64,000 nucleotides of DNA from Bradyrhizobium retamae (GCF_001440415.1 NZ_LLYA01000192.1:216024-280023); one strand, 5' to 3'. Shown: positions 52,752-63,555, numbered from the stretch's first letter. Numbers and translations: made by a program. Notes: a model not told the origin generated them from the sequence alone.

Positions 52752-52967
52752 CTACGAACCCTCGAACTTGAATGAGACTTTCAGCTTGGCGCGGTAGGCT
52801 TCCACCTTGCCTTGTGCATCAAGCTGCAAGTCAAGCTGGACCACTTCGGCAACACGAAGATCCCGCAGGGTTTCTCCGGCGCGGCTGACCGCGCCAGCGG
52901 CGGCCTTCTCCCAGGATTCGCTGCTGGTGCCGATCAGCTCGATGACCTTGTAGACGCTGTCCGCCAT
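52752..52967 (-). CDS. Dodecin family flavin-binding protein
   Basis: A 71-aa protein, MADSVYKVIELIGTSSESWE, with the dodecin helix and strands (AAAGAVSRAGETLRDLRVAEV, KVEAYRAKLKVSFKFEGS). Dodecins form hollow 12-mers that store or buffer flavin. GGGAGGA precedes the ATG. The frame is open upstream, but homology starts here. Confidence 0.93.
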   Translation of the reverse strand: MADSVYKVIELIGTSSESWEKAAAGAVSRAGETLRDLRVAEVVQLDLQLDAQGKVEAYRAKLKVSFKFEGS

Positions 52968-53164
52968 GTCGTCCTCCCGTTGACGCAGGATCCATGCAAG
53001 GCAGAAGGCAGATGCTCCTGCCGCGATACAACCTATCATTGGGAAATGCGCGCAGATAGGCTGCGCTGCACCATTGCGCGAACGGGCATTTCCAAAATCA
53101 AACGGCCGGACGGCATCACGCCGTCCGGCCATTTTGAGGAAGCCTGGTGTTTAAGACCGCGGCC

Positions 53165-53710
53165 TCATTCGGTCGAGTACTTGAACTCCGGCATCGCCTT
53201 GAGCTGATCCTTCGTCGCGCTGAACACGGCGTGATCCGGATACCACGGATTCTTCTTCGGCGCGGCAGGCGCCGTCGCAGCACCCGTCGTGCCGCCCGTG
53301 CCACCGCCTGCGCCTGTAGTCCGTGCCCCACCCGTAGCGGGCGCACCCGCGGTGCCGGTGGAGGCAACCGGCTCATCAACGAACTTCACCTTGTCGATGG
53401 GCACCGCAACCAGGTGCTCGCCGACGCCGAGGAAGCCGCCGACACCGATCACGGCCGCTTTGATGTCGCCGCTCTTGTCGGTCAGGAGATCGCTGATCGA
53501 GCCGAGGCTTTCGTTGCTATCGTTGTACACGTTCAGGCCGACCAGCTTCGAAGCCCGCCAGGTACCCTTGAACGACGAGGTATCGGTTGCAGCCGCAGGT
53601 GCGGCGGTCTTGGCGCTGTCAGTCGTTGCCGAAGGACTTTGCTGCGCAAACGCTACACTCGCCAGCAACGCGGACGCCGCGAGGCCGGCAACGGCAGTTT
53701 TCGTTAACAT
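53165..53710 (-). CDS. Exported PRC-barrel protein
   Basis: A 181-aa protein with a signal peptide (MLTKTAVAGLAASALLASVA, cut near FAQQ), an alanine/threonine-rich spacer, one PRC-barrel (WRASKLVGLNVYNDSNESLG, GDIKAAVIGVGGFLGVGEH) and a glycine/threonine/alanine low-complexity linker before the end KAMPEFKYSTE. GAGGAGA precedes the ATG. PRC-barrels are general binding modules; the role here is unknown, possibly envelope stress. Confidence 0.88.
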   Translation of the reverse strand: MLTKTAVAGLAASALLASVAFAQQSPSATTDSAKTAAPAAATDTSSFKGTWRASKLVGLNVYNDSNESLGSISDLLTDKSGDIKAAVIGVGGFLGVGEHLVAVPIDKVKFVDEPVASTGTAGAPATGGARTTGAGGGTGGTTGAATAPAAPKKNPWYPDHAVFSATKDQLKAMPEFKYSTE

Positions 53711-53806
53711 ATCGGTTCTCCTCAGTTCAGAAACGCTTCGAGGAAAACCCGGCACTTCAACAAGTGTTCCACGCGTTTTCGCATGAAACACGCCGATCCG
53801 ACTGCA

Positions 53807-54184
53807 TCAGAAGCCGCCCCAGTAAGGCGGCATACGGTAATAGCGATGCAGTTCGGCTTCCTTTGCGCGATCGCCCCAGTCGAAATCCTTGTCCGCACGG
53901 AATGACGGCGCGCGCCTCAACTCTTCATCGTCGATGTCGAGTTCGTAGGCTTCGAACTTCGTGTTGTAGCGAAGCCGTCCCCAGGGCAGCGGCAGCAGAT
54001 TGGCTCCGATGCCCAAAAACCCGCCGAAACTCAGGATTGCATACGATACTTTACCAGTGACCTTGTCGATCATCAGCCGTTCGATGTGGCCGATCATGTC
54101 GCCGTTCGGCCGGCGCACCGCGGTCCCCTCGACGCGGTCGCTCGCGATCAACTGATGCGGCTTGGCCATGACATCACTTGCCAT
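53807..54184 (-). CDS. Cytoplasmic PRC-barrel protein
   Basis: A 125-aa protein with a PRC-barrel (HQLIASDRVEGTAVRRPNGD, KVSYAILSFGGFLGIGANLLPLPW in parts) and a C-terminal YRMPPYWGGF tail. No signal peptide. It shares the GGFLG(I/V)G motif with the exported PRC protein just downstream on the same strand. GTGGAGGG precedes the ATG at 54184. Confidence 0.85.
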   Translation of the reverse strand: MASDVMAKPHQLIASDRVEGTAVRRPNGDMIGHIERLMIDKVTGKVSYAILSFGGFLGIGANLLPLPWGRLRYNTKFEAYELDIDDEELRRAPSFRADKDFDWGDRAKEAELHRYYRMPPYWGGF

Positions 54185-54341
54185 CGGACCCTCCACTATC
54201 AAGGAGGAATCAACGTGGCTGCGCCCGGCTGGTTCCGCTCTACGACAGCCAGCCTGTCCTATTCAGAAATGGCGAAATGCGGTGCTTCGGGCAGCGCCCA
54301 CCCGGCGATGCCGATCTCGTAGGTAGAATGAGCGTGTGCTG

Positions 54342-54536
54342 TCAGGCCGCGAGCGCGTCGGGATCCGCTTCCTCGTAAATCGCGATCGCCTCGAAGCGAT
54401 AGTCGCAGGCGCGGCAGAACCAGAGGAAGGATGTACGGCCGGGACTGCTCTCCACCCAATCCGGTCTCGGGATCGGCTTACTGCACTGGGCACAGGGATT
54501 TCCGCGAGGCAGATAGCTGGAGTCGAGTCGAGCCAT
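54342..54536 (-). CDS. Small CxxC zinc-ribbon-like protein (64 aa)
   Basis: Two cysteine pairs, CAQC (residues 15-18) and CRAC (41-44), suggest one bound metal. The rest is short and charged (YEEADPDALAA end). GGGAGA lies before the ATG. I know no named family or function. The adjoining gap 54543-54888 shows no gene or signal I can support. Confidence 0.65.
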   Translation of the reverse strand: MARLDSSYLPRGNPCAQCSKPIPRPDWVESSPGRTSFLWFCRACDYRFEAIAIYEEADPDALAA

Positions 54537-54888
54537 GGCGCATCTCCCTAGACTTCGGACGTCGTAATGACGTCTCGCTTTTTAAAATGTCGTTGAATGG
54601 GACAGGTTTGCTGTCGAATGAATTGGTTTATCGCGGCGTCTTCTTTACACCTTGACTGCGTCTTTTGCACGACATTCCTTGCGCGTCCGCATGACGCAGA
54701 TTCGCGTCGCTCGATGCGATGCATCGCACCCACAACGTAAGCGTCACGCTGGACGTGTTCGTTACACTTGCATCGGGGCGCGAACATTTCGCCGTGATGT
54801 CGTCGGTTTTTCGCCACATCTTGGCCCGCCGGTGGAACTAATCGAAAGCGCCACCTCGTTCACGCGTCCATCCGGCGAGATCATTTTT

Positions 54889-55422
54889 ATGAAAAGCTTT
54901 CGGAAGTTTGTCTGGCTCGCCGCGACAGCCGCGCTGTTCGTTTCATCAGGTGCGAGCGCGCAGAGCCGCGCCCAGTATGATAGCATGGTCGCAAGCCACG
55001 CCGCGGCCAACAACGTGCCGGAAGCGCTGGTGCACCGGGTGATCGTGCGTGAGAGCAAGTATCACCCGAACCTGGTCGGACGCGGCGGCACCATCGGGTT
55101 GATGCAGATCAAGCTGCCGACCGCACGCGGCCTCGGCTACACCGGCGACGCCGCGGGCCTGCGCGATCCCGACACCAATCTCGCCTGGGGCATCAAATAT
55201 CTCGCCGGCGCCTATCGCGCCGCGGGCGGCGATCACGGCCTCGCCGTGCGCTATTATGCGAGCGGCTATTATTACGCCGCAAAGCGTTACGCCGCAAAGC
55301 GCCAGCGGCCGGAGAAGCCGCTGCAGATCGCGCCCGTGCTGGCGAGCGGTGCCACGCCGAAAATCGTCGCCAGCCCGGTCGGAACGCCGGCTGACGCGAA
55401 CGCGCTGCAGGCGGCAAAATAA
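54889..55422 (+). CDS. Lytic transglycosylase (SLT domain)
   Basis: A 177-aa exported enzyme: signal peptide MKSFRKFVWLAATAALFVSS (cut near GASA-Q), then an SLT goose-lysozyme-like domain with catalytic glutamate 55 in VIVRESKYHP, GTIGLMQIKLPTARGLGY, NLAWGIKYLAGAYRAAGGD and LAVRYYASGYYYA. It cleaves peptidoglycan glycan strands. A lysine/arginine-rich tail follows the domain. It is far shorter than Slt70, like many small rhizobial members. Confidence 0.9.
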   Translation: MKSFRKFVWLAATAALFVSSGASAQSRAQYDSMVASHAAANNVPEALVHRVIVRESKYHPNLVGRGGTIGLMQIKLPTARGLGYTGDAAGLRDPDTNLAWGIKYLAGAYRAAGGDHGLAVRYYASGYYYAAKRYAAKRQRPEKPLQIAPVLASGATPKIVASPVGTPADANALQAAK

Positions 55423-55530
55423 TTCGCGCATGTCCCGGACGCAGTGCAAGTTCCTTCCGAAATGACCTTCATGGCCGGTTATGACGACTGAGCGCGTGTT
55501 GACACCTACGCCCAACCGCCTACATTAGTC

Positions 55531-55660
55531 CTGTTCCGAGGGGTGCTCCGACGAGGAGCTGAGATACCGCAAGCTTGGGCAGTTCTACTTCTTCAAAGTA
55601 GAGGTCTGGGACCGCGGTGACCCTTTGAACCTGATCCGGGTCATGCCGGCGAAGGGACAG
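55531..55660 (+). promoter_or_regulatory. TPP riboswitch (THI element)
   Basis: Conserved parts in order: GAGGGGTGCTCCGAC at 55538-55552, GCTGAGATACCGC from 55558, and CCCTTTGAACCTGATCCGGG then CGGCGAAGGGACAG up to 55660. The last bases and the purine-rich ribosome binding site (GGGACAGGG) run into the thiO ATG at 55663. Thiamine pyrophosphate binding should therefore hide the thiO start and repress the operon. Confidence 0.96.
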
Positions 55661-55662
55661 GG

Positions 55663-56676
55663 ATGTACCAGAAGTCAGATCTGCGGGGAGATTCCCCCGT
55701 TTCCATCATCGGCGCGGGCATTGCCGGCGCTTGGCAGGCGCTGTTGTTCGCACAGGCCGGCCGCGCCGTCACTTTGTACGAGCGCAGTGACGCCGATATG
55801 ACGCTCTCCACCAGCCACTGGGCCGGCGGCATGCTGGCGCCTTATTGCGAGGCAGAGACCTCCGAGCCCATGATAGGCCGGCTCGGCTTCCGCTCGCTCG
55901 ATTTGTGGCGCGAGCTCTTTCCCGACACCCCGTTCAACGGATCGCTGGTGGTGGCGCATCCGCGCGACCGCGCCGATTTCGAGCGTTTTGCCAAGCTCAC
56001 CACCGGCCATGTCAGGCTCGACGCAAGCGGCGTCGGCCAGCTCGAACCCTCGCTCGACGGCCGCTTCCGCGACGGCCTGTTCTATGCTGAGGAGGGCCAT
56101 GTCGAGCCGCGCAAGGTGCTGCCCGAGCTGCATGCGCGCATCGAAGCCGCCGGCGGCACGGTCAAGTTCGACTGCGACATCAGTGCGGAAGATCTCGACG
56201 GCATCGTGATCGACTGCCGCGGGCTCTCGGCGCGCGACGAGCAGCCGGAGCTGCGCGGCGTCAAGGGCGAGATGATCATTATCGAGACGAGCGAAGTCGA
56301 GCTGTCGCGCCCGGTGCGGCTGATCCATCCGCGCTGGCCGCTCTACGTCATCCCGCGCGGCGACGGCAAATTCATGCTGGGCGCGACCTCGATCGAGGCC
56401 GAGGACACCGGCGTCAGCGTGCGCTCGGCGCTGGAGCTGCTCGGCGCGGTTTATGCCGTGCATCCGGCCTTTGCCGAAGCGCGCATCGTCGAGTTCGGCT
56501 CGGGGCTGCGTCCCGCCTTCCCCGACAACCTGCCGCGGATTACGGTTCGCAAGAACAAGATCGCGGTCAACGGCCTTTACCGCCACGGCTTCCTGGTGGC
56601 GCCGGCGCTGGCCGAGCTGACGCTCGCCTATGTGCAGCGCGGCCAGATCGACAATGAGGTGATGCGATGCGTGTGA
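55663..56676 (+). CDS. thiO: FAD-dependent glycine oxidase ThiO
   Basis: A 337-aa DAO-fold enzyme that oxidises glycine to iminoacetate for the thiazole ring. The N-terminal FAD motif is SIIGAGIAGAWQALLFAQAG, and GDGKFMLGATSIEAEDTGV and LRPAFPDNLPRI are typical. It begins directly at the riboswitch end. Its last 10 bases overlap thiS, so the two are translated together. Confidence 0.94.
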   Translation: MYQKSDLRGDSPVSIIGAGIAGAWQALLFAQAGRAVTLYERSDADMTLSTSHWAGGMLAPYCEAETSEPMIGRLGFRSLDLWRELFPDTPFNGSLVVAHPRDRADFERFAKLTTGHVRLDASGVGQLEPSLDGRFRDGLFYAEEGHVEPRKVLPELHARIEAAGGTVKFDCDISAEDLDGIVIDCRGLSARDEQPELRGVKGEMIIIETSEVELSRPVRLIHPRWPLYVIPRGDGKFMLGATSIEAEDTGVSVRSALELLGAVYAVHPAFAEARIVEFGSGLRPAFPDNLPRITVRKNKIAVNGLYRHGFLVAPALAELTLAYVQRGQIDNEVMRCV

Positions 56677-56864
56677 CCATCAACGGCGAACAGCGCGAGA
56701 TCGCTTCAGAGCGCGTCGACGCGCTGCTCTCCGAGCTCGAATACGAAGGCACGCATTTCGCGATCGCCTTGAATTACGACGTGCTGCCGAAAAGCCGCTG
56801 GGCCGAGACCGCGCTGAAAGCCGGCGACGAAATCGAAATCATCACCCCACGGCAGGGAGGGTGA
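56667..56864 (+). CDS. thiS: Sulfur carrier protein ThiS
   Basis: A 65-aa ubiquitin-fold protein starting MRVTINGEQREIASERVDAL and ending EIITPRQGG. The C-terminal Gly-Gly is the site of adenylation and thiocarboxylate formation that carries sulfur to ThiG. The start overlaps thiO. Confidence 0.95.
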   Translation: MRVTINGEQREIASERVDALLSELEYEGTHFAIALNYDVLPKSRWAETALKAGDEIEIITPRQGG

Positions 56865-56893
56865 GGATGGGTATATGCGCGTCTCAAACTCCG

Positions 56894-56996
56894 CTGTCAT
56901 CGCCCGGCTTGACCGGGCGACCCAGTACGCCGCGGCCTATCGGGTTGATCACAGCCGTCCCGACGTACTGGTTCCCCGCCTTCGCGGGGATGACGA
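56894..56996. repeat. Palindromic repeat inside the thi operon
   Basis: Hairpins TCGCCCGG-CTTGA-CCGGGCGA and CCCCGCCTTCGCGGGG, with CAGTACGCCGC/CGTACTG between. It fills the thiS-thiG gap and resembles the element at 2356-2447. It could modulate thiG-E-C expression relative to thiO-S. Confidence 0.7.
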
Positions 56997-57038
56997 GTGG
57001 TGGGCGCGATGACGAGTTGTGGAACGGACACTGACACC

Positions 57039-57821
57039 ATGCTGAACTTCTACGGCAAAACCTTCTCCTCCCGCCTGCTGATCGGCACGGCGCTCTATCC
57101 CTCGCCGGCGATCATGCAGGAGGCGATCCGCGCCTCTGGCGCCAACATCGTCACGGTGTCGCTGCGGCGCGAGGCCGCCGGCGGCAAGACCGGGGATGCA
57201 TTCTGGTCGCTGATCCGCGAGCTCGATGTCACCGTGCTGCCGAACACCGCCGGCTGCCGCAGTGTGCGCGAGGCGGTGACCACCGCAAAGCTCGCGCGCG
57301 AATTGTTCGGTACGCCCTGGATCAAGCTCGAAGTGATCGCCGACAACGACACGCTGCAGCCCGACGTGGTCGGCTTGGTCGAAGCGGCGGGAATCCTGAT
57401 CAAGGACGGCTTTGAGGTGTTCCCCTATTGCACCGAGGACCTGTCGGTGGCGATGCGGCTGGTCGATGCCGGCTGCAAGGTCGTGATGCCCTGGGCCGCG
57501 CCGATCGGCAGCGCCAAGGGAATCACCAACCGCGATGCGCTAAAACTGATGCGCGAGCGCCTGCCTGACGTGACGCTGGTGGTCGACGCCGGCATCGGCG
57601 CCCCGTCGCATGCCGCCCACGCCCTCGAACTCGGCTACGATGCCGTGCTGCTCAACACCGCGGTGGCAAAAGCTGCCGATCCCGTCGCGATGGCGAAGGC
57701 GTTTCGATCAGGCGTCGAAGCCGGGCGCACCGCATACGAAGCCGGCCTGATGGAAGCCCGCGACTTCGCCTCGCCCTCCACCCCTGTGATTGGGACCCCG
57801 TTCTGGCATGCCGTATCCTGA
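57039..57821 (+). CDS. thiG: Thiazole synthase ThiG
   Basis: A 260-aa TIM barrel that builds the thiazole phosphate from DXP, iminoacetate and ThiS thiocarboxylate. Motifs: FSSRLLIGTALYPSP, NIVTVSLRREA, TPWIKLEVIADN (Schiff-base lysine), GKGITN-like GSAKGITNRDAL, and VVDAGIGAPSHAAHALELG. I chose MLNFYGKTF; an in-frame ATG 10 codons upstream exists. The last 14 bases overlap thiE. Confidence 0.94.
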   Translation: MLNFYGKTFSSRLLIGTALYPSPAIMQEAIRASGANIVTVSLRREAAGGKTGDAFWSLIRELDVTVLPNTAGCRSVREAVTTAKLARELFGTPWIKLEVIADNDTLQPDVVGLVEAAGILIKDGFEVFPYCTEDLSVAMRLVDAGCKVVMPWAAPIGSAKGITNRDALKLMRERLPDVTLVVDAGIGAPSHAAHALELGYDAVLLNTAVAKAADPVAMAKAFRSGVEAGRTAYEAGLMEARDFASPSTPVIGTPFWHAVS

Positions 57822-58434
57822 TCGCCACGCGTATCCTGATCGTTTCTATCCCGTCGTCGACAGCGTCGCCTGGGTGGCGCGGCTGGCGCTGCTCGGCGCC
57901 GGCACCATCCAGTTGCGCGCCAAAAACCTCGACGACGCCGGGGCGCTGCAGATCGTGACCGACGCGCTGGAGGTCATCAAGGGCACCGACGCCAAACTCG
58001 TGGTCAACGATTACTGGCGCGCAGCAATCGTCGCCGGCGCAAAGCACCTGCATCTCGGCCAGGAAGATCTGGTCGACGCCGACCTCAACGAAATCCGCAA
58101 AGCAGGGCTGACGCTCGGCATCTCCACACACGATGACGAGGAGTTGGCGACCGCGCTTGCCGCCAAACCGGACTACATCGCGCTCGGTCCGATTTTCCCG
58201 ACCACGCTGAAATCGATGCGCTTCGCCCCGCAAGGCATTCCAAAGATCACCGAGTGGAAAAAGCGCATCGGCAACATCCCGCTGGTTGCGATCGGCGGCA
58301 TCAAGTTCGAACAATCAGCCGAAATCTACGCCGCCGGCGCAGACTCGATCGCCGTCGTCAGCGACGTCACCCAGAACGCCGACCCCGACGCGCGGGTGCG
58401 GCAATGGCTGGGCCAAAACGCGGAAGCCGCGTGA
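57808..58434 (+). CDS. thiE: Thiamine-phosphate synthase ThiE
   Basis: A 208-aa TIM barrel that joins HMP-PP and thiazole phosphate. Motifs: IQLRAKNLDDAG, KLVVNDYWRAAIVAGAKHLH (usually VNDR), LHLGQEDL, LGISTHDDEEL, YIALGPIFPTTLKS, and PLVAIGGI. The ATG at 57808 lies inside the thiG end. The ALGPIFPTTLK pattern marks a variant ThiE common in rhizobia. Confidence 0.92.
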   Translation: MPYPDRHAYPDRFYPVVDSVAWVARLALLGAGTIQLRAKNLDDAGALQIVTDALEVIKGTDAKLVVNDYWRAAIVAGAKHLHLGQEDLVDADLNEIRKAGLTLGISTHDDEELATALAAKPDYIALGPIFPTTLKSMRFAPQGIPKITEWKKRIGNIPLVAIGGIKFEQSAEIYAAGADSIAVVSDVTQNADPDARVRQWLGQNAEAA

Positions 58435-58448
58435 TGCAGTGCTCACCC

Positions 58449-58532
58449 CGTCATTGCGAGGAGCAAAGCGACGAAACAATCCACATCTCCGCTTGCGGAT
58501 CAATGGATTGCTTCGCTGCGCTCGCAATGACG
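58449..58532. repeat. Palindromic repeat between thiE and thiC
   Basis: CGTCATTGCGAGGAGCAAAG at the left and CTCGCAATGACG at the right, with AATCCA/TGGATT inside. Same family as 43135-43248. It is a second repeat within the thi operon, upstream of the thiC ribosome binding site. Confidence 0.85.
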
Positions 58533-58564
58533 GCAACAAATCAGAGTTTAACGGAGGATACGAA

Positions 58565-60463
<1,899 letters not shown>

Positions 60464-60488
60464 GGCCTGCGCACGCATCTGGACCGCG

Positions 60489-60887
60489 ATGACCGACAGT
60501 CTGACCGGTGTCTGGGACGGCACCTTTGTTCAGCGGCAGATAGGAATGGTCACGTTTCTTGCGACGCTCATCGAGTCCGGTGGCGCGCTCGCAGGAAATG
60601 TGACCGAACCCTGCACGGTGCCCGGCTGCCCGATCAGCACCCACAACGCTTCGATTGCGGGTCATCGCTCCGGCAGCGCCGTCTCCTTCATCAAGCGTTA
60701 TGAGCCGCCCGGCCACGGCTACAACGCCGTCTCCTATGAAGGCACGGTCAACGCCGACGCGACGGAAATCGACGGGCGCTGGAAGCTGCCGGGGACGGCG
60801 GCTTCGGGGACCTTTCTGATGGTCCGATCGAGCAAGTCGGCGGAAGCCGTCGCAGCGGAAAAGCGGGCGAAGGAGCCGGTGCGGTAG
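60489..60887 (+). CDS. Hypothetical beta-rich protein downstream of thiC
   Basis: A 132-aa protein with no signal or membrane segment. TGVWDGTFVQRQ, GGALAGNVTEPC, SGSAVSFIKRYE, EGTVNADATEIDGRWKLPG look like repeated beta-strand pairs (lipocalin-like). Family not recognised. It begins 26 bases after thiC, so it may share the transcript. Confidence 0.65.
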   Translation: MTDSLTGVWDGTFVQRQIGMVTFLATLIESGGALAGNVTEPCTVPGCPISTHNASIAGHRSGSAVSFIKRYEPPGHGYNAVSYEGTVNADATEIDGRWKLPGTAASGTFLMVRSSKSAEAVAAEKRAKEPVR

Positions 60888-61104
60888 CAGGTGGCGTTAA
60901 CCCATAGAGCGGATTAGGGCGCGTGTACTCATGAAGCGCCGTCCGGTTTCGGCGGTTTGGCGGAAATCCCTCCTTGCGCTGCATATGTCGCAGAGTGACC
61001 CATTGCTGTCGTGACCCAGGTGCTGATTTGATTGTGCAGGTCACTTTACCAGCGTAGAATAGATATCAGGCGGTCTTATTCTCCAACGGCATTCGGTAGC
61101 TTGA

Positions 61105-62157
61105 GTGTCCCACCAAGAGAGCGAACAAGCGCATCTGGTACCGCCACCGGCGATTGCCCTAGGGCTTGCTACGGCGTATCAAGCGTCTCAGGCCTTGATT
61201 GTCGCAGTGAAGCTTGGCATCCCTGACGTTCTGGGCAAGGGCGCGATGAGGAGCGCCGAAATCGCGCAGGAGACCGGGAGCCGGCCCGACACGATGCTGC
61301 GTCTGCTTCGGGCGCTGGCGGCCTTCGATGTTGTCAAGGATCTCGGCACGGGAGAATTCGAACTGACGGCAGTAGGAGATTGTCTGCGCGCCGATACTCC
61401 AAATTCAGTGCGCCCCCTCATTCTCATGTTTGGCAGTGAGACATTCTGGCAAACGAGCGGGTGCCTCGCCGAATGCGTCAGCACGGGCAAGAATGCCTTT
61501 CAGCTTCTTCATGGCATTGAAACGATCTTTGCCTATCTCGAGAAGCAGGAGGATTTAGCGCGTACCTTCGACGACGCGATGACTAGTCGGTCTGCGATCA
61601 CCGGGCAGGCTGTCGCCGAGGCTTATGATTTTGGCGGTGCTGGTCGAGTGGTCGACGTGGCCGGGGGTCGCGGCAAGATGCTCGCGGCGATACTCAAAGG
61701 CCATCCTCAGCTGCGCGGCACCCTGTTCGACTTGCCTCGTGTCGTGGAAAGCGCATCGCGGTTTCTCCTCACGGAGGGTGTCGCGGACCGCTGCGAGATC
61801 GTGAGCGGCGACATGTTCACTTCCGTGCCGCCTCGCGGAGACCTATATCTCCTCTCTCGCGTCATCCATGACTGGGATGATCCACACGCCATCGAGGTAC
61901 TTCGCTCTTGCCGCCTCGCCATGGGGCCGAAGTCCAAGCTACTCATTCTCGACCGCGTGATGCCAGAGCGCGTCGAAGCCAGCCCGCTAGCGCAGAGTCA
62001 TGCCCTGCTCGATCTGACAATGATGATGTGGACCGGCGGCGGCCGCGAGCGTACCGCTGAGCAATTCGAGGCCCTTGTAAGTGCGGCGGGTTTGCGACTC
62101 GAACGCGTCATCCCGATGCGCATACCGGATAGCCTCATAGAAGCTACGCCAATATGA
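61105..62157 (+). CDS. O-methyltransferase-like protein (AdoMet_MTA, hydroxyindole/OMT type)
   Basis: A 350-aa protein with the two-domain layout of COMT-type O-methyltransferases. A helical dimerisation and winged-helix region (AVKLGIPDVLGKGAMRSAEIAQETGSRPDTMLRLLRAL in parts) is followed by the SAM domain with VVDVAGGRGKMLAAIL, LFDLPRVVESA, GDMFTSVPPRGDLYLLSRVIHDWDD. Start is GTG. The substrate is likely a small phenol or polyketide-like molecule, but nothing nearby says which. Confidence 0.82.
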   Translation: MSHQESEQAHLVPPPAIALGLATAYQASQALIVAVKLGIPDVLGKGAMRSAEIAQETGSRPDTMLRLLRALAAFDVVKDLGTGEFELTAVGDCLRADTPNSVRPLILMFGSETFWQTSGCLAECVSTGKNAFQLLHGIETIFAYLEKQEDLARTFDDAMTSRSAITGQAVAEAYDFGGAGRVVDVAGGRGKMLAAILKGHPQLRGTLFDLPRVVESASRFLLTEGVADRCEIVSGDMFTSVPPRGDLYLLSRVIHDWDDPHAIEVLRSCRLAMGPKSKLLILDRVMPERVEASPLAQSHALLDLTMMMWTGGGRERTAEQFEALVSAAGLRLERVIPMRIPDSLIEATPI

Positions 62158-62319
62158 AATCGGCCCGCTGACTCGGCGGCCTGAATGACCGTTCCTGGCC
62201 CCACGCTGACATCGCCAATGTCCGCTTCCATGTCCGCTCTTGGGGGTGAGGCAGAAATAACGAATCTATGAGTACACGCCCTAGTTAGCGGAGCGTGATC
62301 CGCCATTTACTGACTTCAG

Positions 62320-62892
62320 ATGAATTGGGTGCCGGCGATGCGGTTTGAAATCTTACCTGGGCTGCCGCCGTACGGGCCGAGGGCCGTGTCGTTCACCGGA
62401 CGTGGTGAGCACGAGTTTCGTGAAGGGCTCGTGGTACGCTTTTATCCAGAAAAGTCCGATCCGTGGGTCGGCAACTTCCTTGGAGGGATGACGAACTGCA
62501 CTGCCGTGCTTGATCATCCTAATGGAGCGGATGTGATTGTTGTCGCAGACGGTCACACCTGTGTCATCGATCCCGAATCGCGCGCCATGCGAGATTGCGC
62601 AGCATGGGATGACATCGCGGCCGTGTTTCCCCTGCATCAACTCGGCCTGGTAGTCTTCCAGGGACTGGTCGATTTCGCCGCTGTGCGGTCAGACAATTCG
62701 GGATGGATAAGCCCGCGGATTTCGTGGGATAGCTTCCGCAACGTCAAAGTACATGAAACCGAGCTCACGGGCGAAGCATGGACTCCGGTCGGAGACATTT
62801 GGGCCCCATTCACGCTCGATCTTTTAACAGGCCACTGCGCTGATGGAATCTATGAAAAGGATATGGCGCGAGCAGTCCGCGTAGGGTCGTAG
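62320..62892 (+). CDS. Hypothetical protein
   Basis: A 190-aa soluble protein without a known motif to me (GRGEHEFREGLVVRFYPEKS, HPNGADVIVVADGHTCVIDP, DNSGWISPRISWDSFRNVKV). No signal peptide or cysteine motif. Its 3' end runs into a dispersed repeat. Codon use looks less GC-biased than the thi genes, as for its upstream neighbour. Confidence 0.6.
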   Translation: MNWVPAMRFEILPGLPPYGPRAVSFTGRGEHEFREGLVVRFYPEKSDPWVGNFLGGMTNCTAVLDHPNGADVIVVADGHTCVIDPESRAMRDCAAWDDIAAVFPLHQLGLVVFQGLVDFAAVRSDNSGWISPRISWDSFRNVKVHETELTGEAWTPVGDIWAPFTLDLLTGHCADGIYEKDMARAVRVGS

Positions 62893-62950
62893 GGCGGATT
62901 AGCGAAGCGCAATCCACCGCGTTGAGGCATGGACTACTCCTACGCGGTGG
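62888..62950. repeat. Dispersed repeat at the end of the hypothetical gene
   Basis: CGTAGGGCGGATTAGCGAAG then CGCAATCCACCGCGT, with the partner CTACGCGGTGG at 62940-62950. It overlaps the stop codon of the upstream gene. Similar sequence motifs (GGATTAGCGAAGCG) are widespread in rhizobial intergenic DNA. Confidence 0.7.
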
Positions 62951-62960
62951 CTCACCCGAT

Positions 62961-62998
62961 TATCTGCCTGTCTTTCAACTATCTGCCTGTCTTTCAAC
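62961..62998. repeat. Tandem 19-bp duplication
   Basis: The unit TATCTGCCTGTCTTTCAAC occurs twice head-to-tail with no change (62961-62979 and 62980-62998), a recent slippage or duplication in intergenic DNA. Confidence 0.9.
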
Positions 62999-63154
62999 AT
63001 ATACCTCTAGGTGTAACTGATCGACGCAAAAACTTTTCTGTGCTCATTAATCTTCCGTTAACCATTCGCGCCCACGGTACCCGGCGGCAGGGGGCCAGTG
63101 ATTCCTGATGTTTCTGCTCCGCGTTCCGGAGCAGGCGTCGATCGGGAGGTGTTG

Positions 63155-63436
63155 ATGCCCCGGGAGTATGATGACGTGTACCTTGGCGCGGACTGCGTTG
63201 CCGTGCCCGAGATTCCGCTGTCGGTTTCTCAGATGCCCTCACCCCACGAGATCGTGCCAATGCTGATCGGCTCGACGGTCGAAGCGATCGAGCGCGAACT
63301 CGTGCTGCAGACGCTGGCGCGCTGCCACGGCAACCGCACCCACGCTGCGCGCCTGCTCGGACTTTCGGTTCGCACGATGCGCAACAAGATCCGGCAGTAC
63401 GCGACTGATGGGGCCGACGTACCGGGACATGGCTAG
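63155..63436 (+). CDS. Fis-type helix-turn-helix protein
   Basis: A 93-aa protein whose C-terminal half is a Fis/NtrC-type HTH: AIERELVLQTLARCHGNRTH and AARLLGLSVRTMRNKIRQY. The N-terminal 45 residues are short and acidic with no receiver or AAA domain. GGGAGGT precedes the ATG at 63155; the frame stays open to a GTG at 63098. FlbD-like or NtrC-derived stand-alone HTH proteins of this size regulate flagella or nitrogen genes elsewhere, but no target is near. Confidence 0.8.
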   Translation: MPREYDDVYLGADCVAVPEIPLSVSQMPSPHEIVPMLIGSTVEAIERELVLQTLARCHGNRTHAARLLGLSVRTMRNKIRQYATDGADVPGHG

Positions 63437-63555
63437 AGTGCGGCGGCGCAATCCACGCTGTCTGACACTTGAACCGAAGTCGCCGCACCCGTCGTTGCGA
63501 CGAGCGCAAGCGACGACCTGTCCGCCGTGCCTGCCATCAATGAGCACGGCGTGAA

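Noticed and set aside
54543..54888. Gene or regulatory RNA upstream of the lytic transglycosylase
   Set aside because: Open frames there lack start signals, and no clear promoter boxes or structured motif were seen.
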